From Liolophura sinensis (taxonomy: Eukaryota > Mollusca > Polyplacophora > Chitonida > Chitonidae), in the NCBI RefSeq assembly GCF_032854445.1, contig NC_088307.1:23126001-23190000 (forward strand): DNA of 64,000 nucleotides, written 5' to 3'. The notes under the pieces are model-generated. The model was not told the origin of the DNA. It saw only the letters and a list, made by a program, of their open reading frames with translations, and made no database searches. The first letter of the stretch is position 1. Each line of letters opens with the position of its first letter. The position numbers were made by a program, and so were the translations under genes. Of the stretch, positions 33,403 to 44,500 are shown piece after piece.

Positions 33403-34239
33403 TTATGACCGGAAGTAGGTACCATCAAACACGTGACGAGTCGGACCAATCAGAGATATGTTTGTATAGTTCGTCTCCCCGGTGCGCTTTGCTTTCACAT
33501 ACAGTTTGCCTAAGTGCACGTTTATCTCTTTCGTGAATTCTGTGCCAGATTCAACAAATTTATTATTCCGTAGATCCGTTGCTAAGGCAACAGCTGTAGT
33601 TCCAGTTCCACATGACCAAGTCTCGCCGTCTATGCTTCTTTCGTAGGAACGCATGGTTATCTCCCCTTCATTATCTTCAACAATCATTACATTTGTACCC
33701 ATAGGATATCTTTTAGTGTCAAACCGAATCTTGTCCCCGAAAGTTTGCAGGTCAATATCTTTAACACTTTGGACGAACTCCACATGAACAGGAGTCCCTG
33801 TGAAAATAAAATAGCTGTTCTCGTTGTAAACCTCGATCTGGTTGACGTCACGGATGCTGATTTCCACCAAACCGTCATGCACAAGATGGCGGCCCCAGTG
33901 TTGCCCATCCGGTCCGCAAAAAGTAAAAGTGCCGTCGTTTGAAATTATGCCGAGTTTTCAGGCGAAATCTGCCAAACACCGGCTCCCATTTCCACAAAAC
34001 CCTCCCACTAAACCTGATGGGAGACGGTTTAGATACTCGAATGCGCATGACTTGTGGTCGCCATGACGACAGTCTATCACCTCCAGCAAGCAGTCTGCAC
34101 CGATACCAGTTTTTGTATGACAAATTTCCCGTATGAACTGAGGGTCGTTGAAGTCATACAACCCTTTTCTGTTGTCAACAAAGACAAAATGATTCCCCAA
34201 ACCGTGGTATTTGGAAAATGGAAAAGACGACGACATCAT
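33403..34239 (-). pseudogene. dapF: DapF-family second copy, one in-frame stop
   Basis: A paralogue of the intact gene 2.3 kb away, same strand. Translation from Met at 34239 or 34236 aligns along the whole length with the intact copy. There is a single TGA at 33960-33958, where the intact copy has an arginine codon (FAR-K). No frameshift or deletion is seen. After the stop the frame stays open to the same C terminus (CHVFDGTYFRS in one, RHVFDGTYFRS in the other). Both catalytic motifs survive (FCGNGSRC before the stop, ETWSCGTG after). Read literally it makes a fragment of about 92-93 residues with only the first catalytic cysteine. It may be a young pseudogene, a null allele or a sequencing error. 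Confidence 0.85.
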
Positions 34240-34410
34240 TTTCAGTACAAGAGTCACTGATAGCTAAGTCACGAAAATAAGTTTACCAGGCTAAACGCCT
34301 CAATATAAAGTAAGCCTAACGCTACAGGCGATAGTGGCTCGTATGCCTGGCACACGCTATAGCCGTTTATTCCGCTGCAGGGTTGACCTGTATACAGCTA
34401 AATACCTCTT

Positions 34411-34411
34411 C

Positions 34412-34442
<31 letters not shown>

Positions 34443-34451
34443 ACACACACT
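34411..34451. repeat. Poly-C and (AC)n tract
   Basis: Eighteen C followed by about eleven AC units, some 170 bp upstream of the second DapF-like copy. The minus strand carries an 18-G run. Confidence 0.95.
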
Positions 34452-34787
34452 TCCCCAACCCCTACCCAACCCCATCCCCTCCCAACATCACAAAAGACTC
34501 AAATAGCTTATCGTGGATAAATGACGGCCATGTTTGATACTGCGGCGATAGAGACGATTTAAGACTGTTAAAGTAATACATGCATGGTTGGTCAGTTTTC
34601 GTACTGGCTGACGATGTGCAAATGGGATGTATTTATGTTATAGTCAAAACCATAAGGTGTAGGCCTACCCGGCTTCACCCACTCAGCTACATGTACTTAA
34701 TCATAATGCAGTCAATATACATAGAAAGTAAAGATGTAATTTGTCTAGCCCAAAGCTGTACAACGTACTCGCTCCCTACTATCAAAA

Positions 34788-34854
34788 CCTACTGAAATAT
34801 CGTTGAGTAGTGTATTATAAAACCAAATATCATACTCAACGATATTTCAGTAGG
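34788..34854. repeat. Perfect inverted repeat, 22-bp arms, 23-bp loop
   Basis: The left arm 34788-34809 starts CCTACTGAAATATCG; the right arm 34833-34854 is its exact reverse complement and ends CGATATTTCAGTAGG. No coding frame nearby. Confidence 0.95.
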
Positions 34855-34862
34855 CTTTTATA

Positions 34863-34985
34863 GCGTTGCTACCTTTTAAGCATATACATGAACAACTGGA
34901 GTAAATCCTTGACTGAGGTCACTTGGCAATTGATCGAATTTTATCGGTAATACGTGCAACCATTTGACAATTATCAAACTCGTCA
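34863..34985 (-). repeat. Dispersed element family F, inverted
   Basis: GCGTTGCTACCTTTTAAGCA, ATACATGAACAACTGGAGTA and ATTTGACAATTATC, matching the reverse of the 27.7 kb copy and the 23.04 kb copy. Confidence 0.6.
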
Positions 34986-35269
34986 TTGCTCTGGTGTTAT
35001 CTTCTGTATTTCAATCGTTTATTTGCTTGGGTTTTAACGTCTCTTTCTACATTATTTCGGTCATATCACCACGGCACGTGTCCTTGTATGCGGGTCTGAC
35101 ACCATGCTGACATATTTAAAGCGCTGCCTCACACAAACGCCATGCCGAAGACAATAGACAATATTGATGTAGCTGGAATTAATATAACAGAATAGTTCCA
35201 GGATATAGTGATACCAAGCCGAGTGGTACACAGTCGCTCTTTCAACAAAAAAAAAAAAAAAAAAAAAAT

Positions 35270-35390
35270 CGAGCGCATAATACCAGCAGCGTCGACAGTG
35301 TGAGAGTTGACAAATGCTCACACGTAACCAGGTAAATCCGGCCTCTAGTCAGATTATCTCAGTTTGGGCTTTAATCATTCTAACAATTCA
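35270..35390 (+). repeat. Dispersed element family F
   Basis: AGCGTCGACAGTGTGAGAGT, TCACACGTAACCAGGTAAAT and CCGGCCTCTAGTCAGATTAT. It follows a 22-bp poly-A run (35247-35268). Confidence 0.6.
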
Positions 35391-35696
35391 CGTGAATCAA
35401 TTCATGCTTCATCATGCACGCATGAAAAAAGTAAGACGCATGCGTGCAATAACATAAGAGACAGAGGCCTGGGCGAAAAAAGCCTAGCTGTAGGTCTACT
35501 GTTTAATATGCACGTTGACGTTTCAAAAGCAATAACCGAGTACAAAGTACGGAAATCCGATAATTATTTATATCACTGAATATGAAATGTGAAAGCCGCA
35601 TGTCTGTTCAAACTGGAAAATAGTTACGGACTATGAGTTTCATATTTGAAATTCCCTGCATCATGGAAAACGGTTCGCTCCATCTCTCTCACATGC

Positions 35697-35958
35697 TACA
35701 CTCAAAAAGTTAAACTCAAAAAACTCTGAATTTTAGCAGAAAGTTTGTTGTCTGAGTGCTGCTAGAATATGTTCTGTTATCAGAGCCGATTGTTGTGTAA
35801 AATGCAACACACACATTCTAGTAATTCAACATAAAGATTCTGAAAGACTAACAGGATATTATGTTGAATATTGTGTCATAATAACAGTATACATTCTAGC
35901 ATCACTCAGACAACAGGCTTTCTGTTTAAATAAACAGATTAATTTTTTTTTTAGTGTA
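35697..35958. mobile_element. MITE family E, copy 4 (best preserved ends)
   Basis: TA, then CACTCAAAAAG at the left and TTTTTTTTTAGTG, then TA at the right, consistent with a TA target site duplication. The body contains GCTGCTAGAATATGTTCTGT answered by ACAGTATACATTCTAGCATC. No transposase frame. Confidence 0.8.
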
Positions 35959-36651
35959 CCAACTTTATTTACTATATATAAATATCATTTCTTACGTACT
36001 GGTATTCCTTACGGAACTGTAGTTTATCTTGCTTTGGAAATGGGTCGGTTTATGAGTGGTATACGAATGTCGGAGTCATAGGTTGAATATTTAGACACAA
36101 GAAGCGATGAAGTGGACTTTACTATGATTTCATTATATAGTGGGCCTCGCAAGAACGACAAATGGCGGCGTGAGGAAACCATGCACTTCTACATTTGTAC
36201 AGGTTAACTAGAAAATGCAGGCAGAAACACTGATCACCAAGCATAAACTCGTCCAAATCTACCTGGCTGGAAAGTAATGTTTAACAAAAGAGCGTTTTTT
36301 TCTTCAATTAGGGCTACTCAGGTTACATGACCATCCTTTTTTTTTTTTTTTTTTTTAAATATGCAGTTCTAGTGACGTCATATGCTCCATACACAGCCTG
36401 TCCAATGAAGCTGTCGCACTATTTGGGACCATCCTTGATTTATTTCGTTCTTCAACATACCGAAACAATACACGAGTTCGCGGTTTTAACTGCGTTTGGA
36501 TCCTAAACAAAGCCACGTGGTGACTCATAATGTTCTTAATATTTAGCACTGAAAATCTTGTGACGGAGTCATACACTCGATACCAGTCAGTGCCAATTAT
36601 GGTCAGTCGAGCAAAACTCTCCCTGAATGAGCAGATGTTTTAATATATCTG

Positions 36652-36716
36652 ATTTGTATGATTGGTGTTTTACGCCGTGTGCTGAAGAATATTTTACATC
36701 AACGGCGGTGCCCGAT
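36652..36716 (-). repeat. SINE-like family A fragment
   Basis: TTGTATGATTGGTGTTTTAC then GCCGTG and a diverged AATATTTTAC, 3' end only. Confidence 0.7.
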
Positions 36717-37182
36717 GTTTTAACGTGAGAATGTTTGTTATATATAAACGAGATACTTTGATTTCCTCACAGGAAAGTCTTTTCATTTACTTACCAAATA
36801 CCGAGGATTTACTTTGGCCACTCAGGTTTCCTCGACCTACAGGCATATGAAACAGGCGCCCGCCTTCCAGTGAAATATGCTTGGGAGCCAATCAATCGAA
36901 TCTAACTAAATCTAATCGATTACGGGTAATTTTCGACACAATTTTTCTTCCACAGTGTATTTCCACATTTGACGATAGCCTGTATGTACTGGACTTGAAG
37001 TCACGGTGACTGCGTTGCTGAGAGAAACCCCGAATCACTTATGCTATTAATCAGTAAATACAAGGAAGAATTAAAAATCCCTAGAATTAAACACAATGGA
37101 AAACTTACAATAATGACGTGCTCGCTTGGTCGAGTCTTTAATAGCTCTTTCCATACAGATAAGTCAAAACGGCCATCTTACA

Positions 37183-37240
37183 AGGGAAATATTCTTGGGT
37201 ACGGCGTGGAACACCCATCAAATCAAATAAATAAATAAAC
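37183..37240 (+). repeat. SINE-like family A fragment
   Basis: GGGAAATATTCTTGGGTACG then GCGTGGAACACCCATCAAAT and a short (AAAT)n tail. Confidence 0.75.
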
Positions 37241-40194
37241 AAAAAATCTGAGTCCGATTAAAGATATAACATGATTTATCATTTATTCCTCAAGATAATG
37301 TTTTTTTTTGTCTTTTTTACTAATGCTCTGACATAAAGGCGGTAACACTAACTCTTCAAATTAACAAATACATTTATATATATATGGTGGGTTTCAGACA
37401 AAAAATACAAAGCAATATACACACCTAACTTTAGACTACATGAACTATCGCCAGAACAAACATCTTGCATTGCAGCTACTTACACACACATGTAGCATAC
37501 GCTTCTCTGACTGGTAAGATAAGGTACGACGTTTTTAACGTCCTGTAAGAAGAATTGTGGCCAGGGAGCGAGCGTCGGGACTTGTCCATTGTTGGGTGTA
37601 AACAGGGAATATAGCTTCCGGGAATATAGCTTCCGGCGACATAAGCGTCTCCAGTACAATGGCAAAGAGGTTGACGTTTTAGGTAATTGGAGCAATTGGT
37701 GGGGGGGTCTCACACTTGGGGAATTGAGGAAAATGGCATAAAATTACACCAGTCTGATTTTCTGTGGGACAAAACCAGGCTGCTATTAAAGGGAGTATGA
37801 CATTACAAATGGGAAATACGTTGATCTTGGATAGCATTGAGATAAAGTTAACCAGGACGATAACAATAGTGAATAACGGCACATTCCCGTAATTGTAAGG
37901 TTGTATTACAGTTAACCTTGGAGCTTTATCAGAAACAAAAGTATACGTAAGAAGGCACACATCCAGCCTAAAGTCATCACCCAAGGTATCGCTCTTCTAT
38001 TTCACCAAAATTTGTTGACTGATGAGAGAAAGTTACAAAGCGTTACAAAAAAATAACCTTCCCTATTTCCGTTTTTCCCAGTACCATCATACACAAATAT
38101 TTACTCTCGTCAACAACGGTGAAGAGACACCGACAGTATGCCGTCCACATCCCTTAGGGAATCTATTTCGCTTAAGCTTTTTTCGCCTCACGGAGCAATA
38201 CTAAACAGACAACTTTTTGACCTGCTAAATTTCCGAGAGAAGAAAAAAAAAACGTAGTATTTCTCGAAAACTACCTCTCATTCGGAAATGTACTGAAGAA
38301 ACTCTTAATGGCGACCTTTCAGAATCTCATGTCCTTGATCCAGCATGAGTCCAGGCAGCATCCACAGGTGACCAGAGAGTGAATTTTAACCAAGTTTTGT
38401 AGAAATTACAGGGAATCTACATGCAAATCGCAAACATTTTTCAACATGGACTCAGTTCTTGATAGTTCAACAAGACGATCTACTTGAAGTATAGTATGAA
38501 TTCACGAATGACTTACGTATAGTAGAAGGTCAATACACGATACAATATAACGACTGGACATAACAAAGGAAGTTAAATACAACAAGTTTGAACAGAGATA
38601 GGCCTACATACATATTCAAAAGATGTCGGTGACGACGTGCCACCATCAATTTCAAATGTCTTCCACACATCACCAAACCATTTTGATAACTTATATATAT
38701 ACATATACAAACACTTTCAAAAATATATTTGATTCTATTCACAAATATCATAGCAATGCTCTATCAATATCATTTGACCCCTCATGAGGTCACAGTCATG
38801 TTACACAGGGACGACACATTTGATTGGATAAATACACAAACCTATTAGCCAATAAACAACATGTACATGTACCAAGCGATTTCATTGGTCAAGGTATTTT
38901 GTGTGGTACATGTACTAAAAGGTGATCACATTGATTGAGCCGGCCAACTTTATCTCCCAGTTTTATTTGTCATATTAAAGATAACAAACGATGGTCGACT
39001 ATCTGTAGGCACCATGGGCATGTGATTTATGAAGTCAATAATAAAACTCTAACAGTGATTTTGTAGGAAATTTTCTATATCAGGTTTCAATTAAAAATCT
39101 TGACTAAACATTTGTATGGAATCTAACAGTGTTACTGTCAATGAAGGCTTAAACCTCTATGACCAATATTTTTGCCATACATGTGGCTCATGTTTGAAAT
39201 ATAGACTGTATAATTCAGCCCTAAATAAAATCCCCAAATTATTTTTGGGTTGTACATTAGCACCAACCAGCAAGACAGTTCACATCTAAGAAGACAGCTG
39301 ATTTCTTTCTCCAACTAAAGTTGCTAAGAAAGGTCAACTACTTCAAGTGCAATAATGAATCAAGTAGCACTGGATGGAAAGACGAAAGTTCCTATGAAAT
39401 GTTCAACATGCCATGGATTACTTTGCTTAACTTGACATGATCTCAAAAATAAAACTTTGTTCACATCTGACAGGACCGGGATTTGACCTCAACACTACTG
39501 CACATCAAGCAATCAAGCAGTCAAAACTAGAAATATCATTTCAGTTGACAAATTTCTTGCGTAACTCTCTTCCATACAAAACTACCAGCGTATATCTATA
39601 TCAAATGCCTAATGTAACCTTTCCCCATTTGTACACTCGTACAACAAGCCTAACGTGATCATATATTCATAATTAATGTATCACATATTTTGGCTCTGAC
39701 GCATCGTTAATATTGAATTCTACTTCTTTTTGGTTAAACCACAATTACTGTTCACCAGAATATTTTTGATCACACTTTTTGTACTGATTTAAGGTGTTTT
39801 GTTCAAAGATTTTATACATCTGGTTGCAAATTTGGGAAGGAAATAACATTAGAAGTTGTATATCATAATTGGTGGCTGCATCAGGTGAAATGCAAAAAAA
39901 AAAAAATTTATTTACAAATCGAACTTAAATCAGCAGAAATATAAATTTAACAAAAACTTCGAAATATAATTTTAAAAGATAAGAGATTGAAGCCCTAAAT
40001 CATGCATGCATGTAATTGTCTAACATATCTTAACTTTTTGGAGTAACATCAGATAATATTACCGCTATAAGGCAGATCTACGAGCCTTTGAGAACTGGAA
40101 AGTTTAGGCATGAAATTTACTTCTACTGAAGTGTGAAAAACTGGACAAATAAATGAAATAAGGAATTTTCTAATATATAAGTAATAAGTTTACA

Positions 40195-40850
40195 TCATGT
40201 TAATGAACATCATGATTGTAAGAATGTATGCTTACATGGAATAATTCATGATTATACGAATGCAATGTTACAAGAGAAAAATTCCATGACTGTAAGACTG
40301 TATGCTAACAAGGAACAATGCATGATTGTATTAAGCATGTATGCTTACAAGGAACAATTCATGACTGTAAGAATGTATGTTTACAAGGAATAATTCATGA
40401 TTATACGAATGCAATTTTACAAGAGAAAAATTCCAAGACTGTAAGACTGTATGCTAACAAGGAACAATGCATGATTGTGAAAATGCATGCATACAGGGAA
40501 CAATTCATGACTGTAAGAATGTATGCTTACAAGGAACAATCCATGATTGTAAGAATGTATGCTTACATGCATGCTTACAGTACATTCCTGACTGCATTAT
40601 ACATATACATGTAGAATGTAAGCAAACACTGAATGATTAAGCACTGTAAGCATGTGAGCATACAAAGAACAAATGAGGACTGTAAGAATGTAAGCATACA
40701 ATCTACAAGTCTTGATTGAAACACTGGACATGGAGCATACAGAATACAAGTCACGCTTGTAAGAATGTAAGCATACAATCTACAAGTCTTGATTGAAACA
40801 CTGGACATGGAGCATACAGAATACAAGTCACGCTTGTAAGAATGTAAGCA
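40195..40850. repeat. Complex tandem repeat, about 36 bp units plus a 93-bp duplication
   Basis: The left half repeats GACTGTAAGAATGTATGCTT with ACAAGGAACAATTCATG. The right half has two near-identical longer units containing GCATACAATCTACAAGTCTT and ACACTGGACATGGAGCATAC. It gives spurious open frames on both strands. Confidence 0.9.
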
Positions 40851-41077
40851 TACAAGTTCATAACTACAAAGAAAAAATCCTGCTAAACAAAGCCAAACAA
40901 ATCAAGCAAAATGAAATAGACATATAAAAGTGAATAAATGACCCACTGTCTAAGAGTACACAATAAAGCGATTATTTGACTGAATGAATGCCTGTGTGGT
41001 TACAACCTGGAAGAAATTAACTTCTACAGCATATCGATCTCATTCTGAATGAAATGAAGTTTCTAATGGATGTTGAT

Positions 41078-41083
41078 TTTATT
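41078..41083 (-). promoter_or_regulatory. SLC31A1: Candidate polyadenylation signal of CTR1
   Basis: AATAAA on the minus strand about 220 nt after the CTR1 stop; the nearest canonical signal I see. Confidence 0.4.
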
Positions 41084-41301
41084 TCCATGAATAATTTTAA
41101 ATATTACTGTCCTACGTATTGACTTCTCTGCTGGATTTGCCACAAAATAGTGAGAGTGGTATGTAATTCCATGTCACCACAAGTTTCAGTCAGTGATGAT
41201 ATGGTTGGAGTGACTACGGACGCGGTCACAAATTACAGACTGGTCAGGGTTCATGCTGTCGTGGTCGAAGTAGAAGTACGTGCGTCAGAGGGCCACGCCC
41301 C

Positions 41302-41503
41302 CTAGTGGCAGTGTTCGTTAATGTCCACCACGATGGCGCGCTTCCAGCCGAATGCGAAGTAGCCCGCGCCTGCGCCAAGCGCGATGGCTATACATAGCCA
41401 GGCGTTGTAAGTCATGAAAATCAACATAAGGAAGTAGCTGATGACGATCTGGACCATATGTAGCAGCGTCTGGAGAAAGTGGGATCCGCTCAGCAAACGA
41501 GAC
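41302..41503 (-). CDS. SLC31A1: CTR1 exon 5, TM2, TM3 and HCH end
   Basis: 202 nt, acceptor CCCATTTCAG. It encodes [18 protein letters not shown], then [18 protein letters not shown], then INEHCH and TAG. Confidence 0.98.
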
Positions 41504-44500
41504 CTGAAATGGGGGCAAAATGAGAATGACCAGAAGGGCAACAAAATATTTCATAAGTGAACCCAATGTTTTATTTATTTATTTATTTGATTGGTGTTTT
41601 ACACCGTACTCGAGAATATTTCACTTATATTACAGCGGCCAGCATTACAGTTTGAGGAAACTGCCCAGGGGAAAACCCATGACCATCCACAGGTTGATGA
41701 CAGACCTTCCCATGTATGGCTGCCCAATGTTTTAGTTATTGGTATCATTGTTGTTTTAAAGGATACATGAAAAGGTATTACAAACATATGGTTTTAAGGA
41801 AACTGAGAAGATACATGTAAGCCCAACAAATTTTGTATGCAGGCATATTTTTAATATTTTTTAATAACTTGTAAGTCCTGTACGTTATCCCATTTTTTTT
41901 TTCAATATTCAGAAATGACTTCGAGATGAAAATAATGGGAACGCACGACCAGTTTAGTGCCCCCTATCCGGGCTCTCACCCAAACAAAGTTGTTTTGACA
42001 ACTATCATAACTGAATTCAAAACTGCAGGCCACATAATTTCTAGACTTAGGTCTTTATACAAACAGGATAAAAACCAAGTATTTCATCTAATCTTTAGCA
42101 CTTGTTGCTTATCACTGGATGACATACTCTTCATGGTGAGAGAGCTGTTCACTTTTTTGGAACATGTAACTGCCACTTACCATACAGAATATGTAACATG
42201 GTAATTCTTCAACTTTATCGAAGGTTTGCAAAATGTTTATTCAAGCATATCCTGATGGCACTGTTCTGTATAGACTGATAAAATTCGACTTTTTGTAAAG
42301 CCCTGAAATTGACCAATCCAACCAATGTAGTTTTGTCTCCAAAATCAAATTAAAAAGTTGAACAAATTGAACTTAAAGTTGCTCTTTCAATTGTGAAAAG
42401 CTTGAGGAATTTAGGTCACTTCATTCAGATCTAAAAACTCAATGCCAAGTAAAAACTGATTTCCGAGTGTCAATCAGTCAAGGGACTTACCCGACAGTTT
42501 TGTGTGTCTCTGTGAGCATGGTGTCTCCTGCACTCCCATTGGACACCGGCATGCTGTGGTAGCGAACGTTGACATTGGCTTTTCTCAACAAGTGTTCTCT
42601 TAGCACTTTGAGGCCTTCGTAAAACATGGCGAGGAAGAAGACAGCCACACAGGCCCCAGCCATTTCTGTTCCACAAACAAACACACTTACGTTGGAATTT
42701 CATTTATATACCATTTTTTTTTCCCAACTTCATCTAAGTGTTGATAACAAGAATTTGCATAGAAAACATCATTAAAATCAGACAATATCTGAAGCAGTTA
42801 TACTGCATGAAAATCTACAGCCAATCAGAATGAAGGAAAATTGTTGAATATGCGAAACTTATGCACAGATTCGGCTGGTCTTTAAACTTGATCTGAGGGA
42901 CCACAAGATGAACCTGAACATGAGTTTTTATCAAAATCGAACATGTTCGTGAAGCAATGATTTCAAGGAAATGACTGTTGTGCCATTCCTGCATTCATGA
43001 CATCTGGATATATAAGCTAGTAATACTCACGTCCCACAGTTGTTACATGCAGCTGTTGAAACAGAATGTATTCCTTGAAGCCGGTGTGAAAGTACATCTG
43101 TAACAAAAAGAAAAACATAGTACATCTGTAAGTAAATAACTTAAGCACATATGTAAGTAAATAACTTACGTACAGATGTAAATAAATAACTTAAATACAT
43201 CTGTAAGTAAATAACTTAAGTACATCTGTAGGTAAATAACTTAAGTACATGTCTAAGTAAATAAACAAAGTACATCTTTAACAAAGAACAAAACAAAAAA
43301 ATACAGTACATCTGTAAGAAAATAACACACATCTGTAAGAAAATCAACTAAGTAAACATCTCACACACAAAAACCCAAAACAAAGTATATTTGTAACAAA
43401 ATGAACAATGTTTGACTAATTGTTGTACTTAAGCCATACTTAAGATCTTTCAATTTAAGTGATGGTAGCCCTTTTTATAGGTGGAGGAACCTATAGGAGG
43501 CCCAGGTGTATGAAACAGTTTGCCGTGATCATCTTGGAACATGTAACATTAGTTAAGTTTGGGTGGCAGATACAAACCTATCATGAGAACAACTTTGTGT
43601 ATCTCAATTTTTGGTACGTGTAGTACACATGCACTGTAACGTCACAGAAGAAAATGATGTGTTCTGCTGCGAGTTTACACTAACAAGCCTGCTCTCAGCT
43701 CTCATTGGCTGAGAGGCTACACACCCCCAGCATAAATAACAGCGTGTCAAAGATGGAGGACGTCATGTAGTTAGCGATTTATTCCAGCTTTGCCGTTTTC
43801 AGGCTTTACGTGTATGGCGAGGAAAACTCGCAAAATTATGCAGCAGGCACCACCAGATAGAAAAAAATGTACTCTTTTCAGCCTATAGCGTCATGTTTTT
43901 AAGTTTTCTTCTCCTTTAACATATTACTGCATACGTATGAGACAAAGATCAACAAACAATTGCACACGTTCATGCCATTCTATTACTTAGAAGAGCATGT
44001 ATATGAATCTGTGGTTGCCCATCACAAGCCTCGCTCCACCTAAAACTGGTTATGGTAAATTAGTATTGTAAAGTAAGACCATAATTTTAATTTTATCGAC
44101 AATGCTCTGGAGATGCTTTAAAAAAAAAAGCATTGATTAACTGAGTCTTTATAGCAAGGCTGTAGTCTGATTCTACACTGCATATTAGGAGATAAAAACA
44201 CACGTTTCATGAATCCCTTAACAAGTCATCCTTTAGGCTAACCCTACCCTCAAAATTCTCTTTTCACCTGACCCAAACACAACGGACAGTAACCAAACCC
44301 GTTTCTGCTTGCACTTACCATCATGCTGTGCTCCATGCTAAGATTGCCATGCCCGCTATGGTCCATAGCAACGCCTCCGCTGCTGCCCCCCATATCCATC
44401 CCGCTCATGGAATGCCCTGAGTGATCACCAGCATTCATCATGTGTGTGGTTGTTTCGTGGCCCGTCTACCAAAACAAAAAAAAAAAGACACATCAGTCTG

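Larger units (their letters stand above)
35959..41077. other. Intergenic, downstream of the CTR1 gene
   Basis: Apart from family A scraps (36652-36716 and 37183-37240) and the tandem repeat at 40.2-40.85 kb, I see no gene or RNA. Minus-strand open frames at 37.5-38.0 kb are hydrophobic but have no splice-site or family support. Confidence 0.4.

Noticed and set aside
33958-33960. In-frame TGA read as selenocysteine
   Set aside because: The paralogue has arginine, not cysteine, here; the catalytic cysteines lie elsewhere, and I saw no evident SECIS hairpin, though I could not search for one properly.
30247-34239. DapF-like genes as bacterial contamination in the assembly
   Set aside because: Two diverged copies are embedded among the same SINE and family F repeats as the rest of the window, and no other bacterial genes accompany them.
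37679-37984. 101-residue hydrophobic minus-strand open frame
   Set aside because: No signal or membrane-protein family recognised, no splice sites in frame, and low-complexity C terminus.
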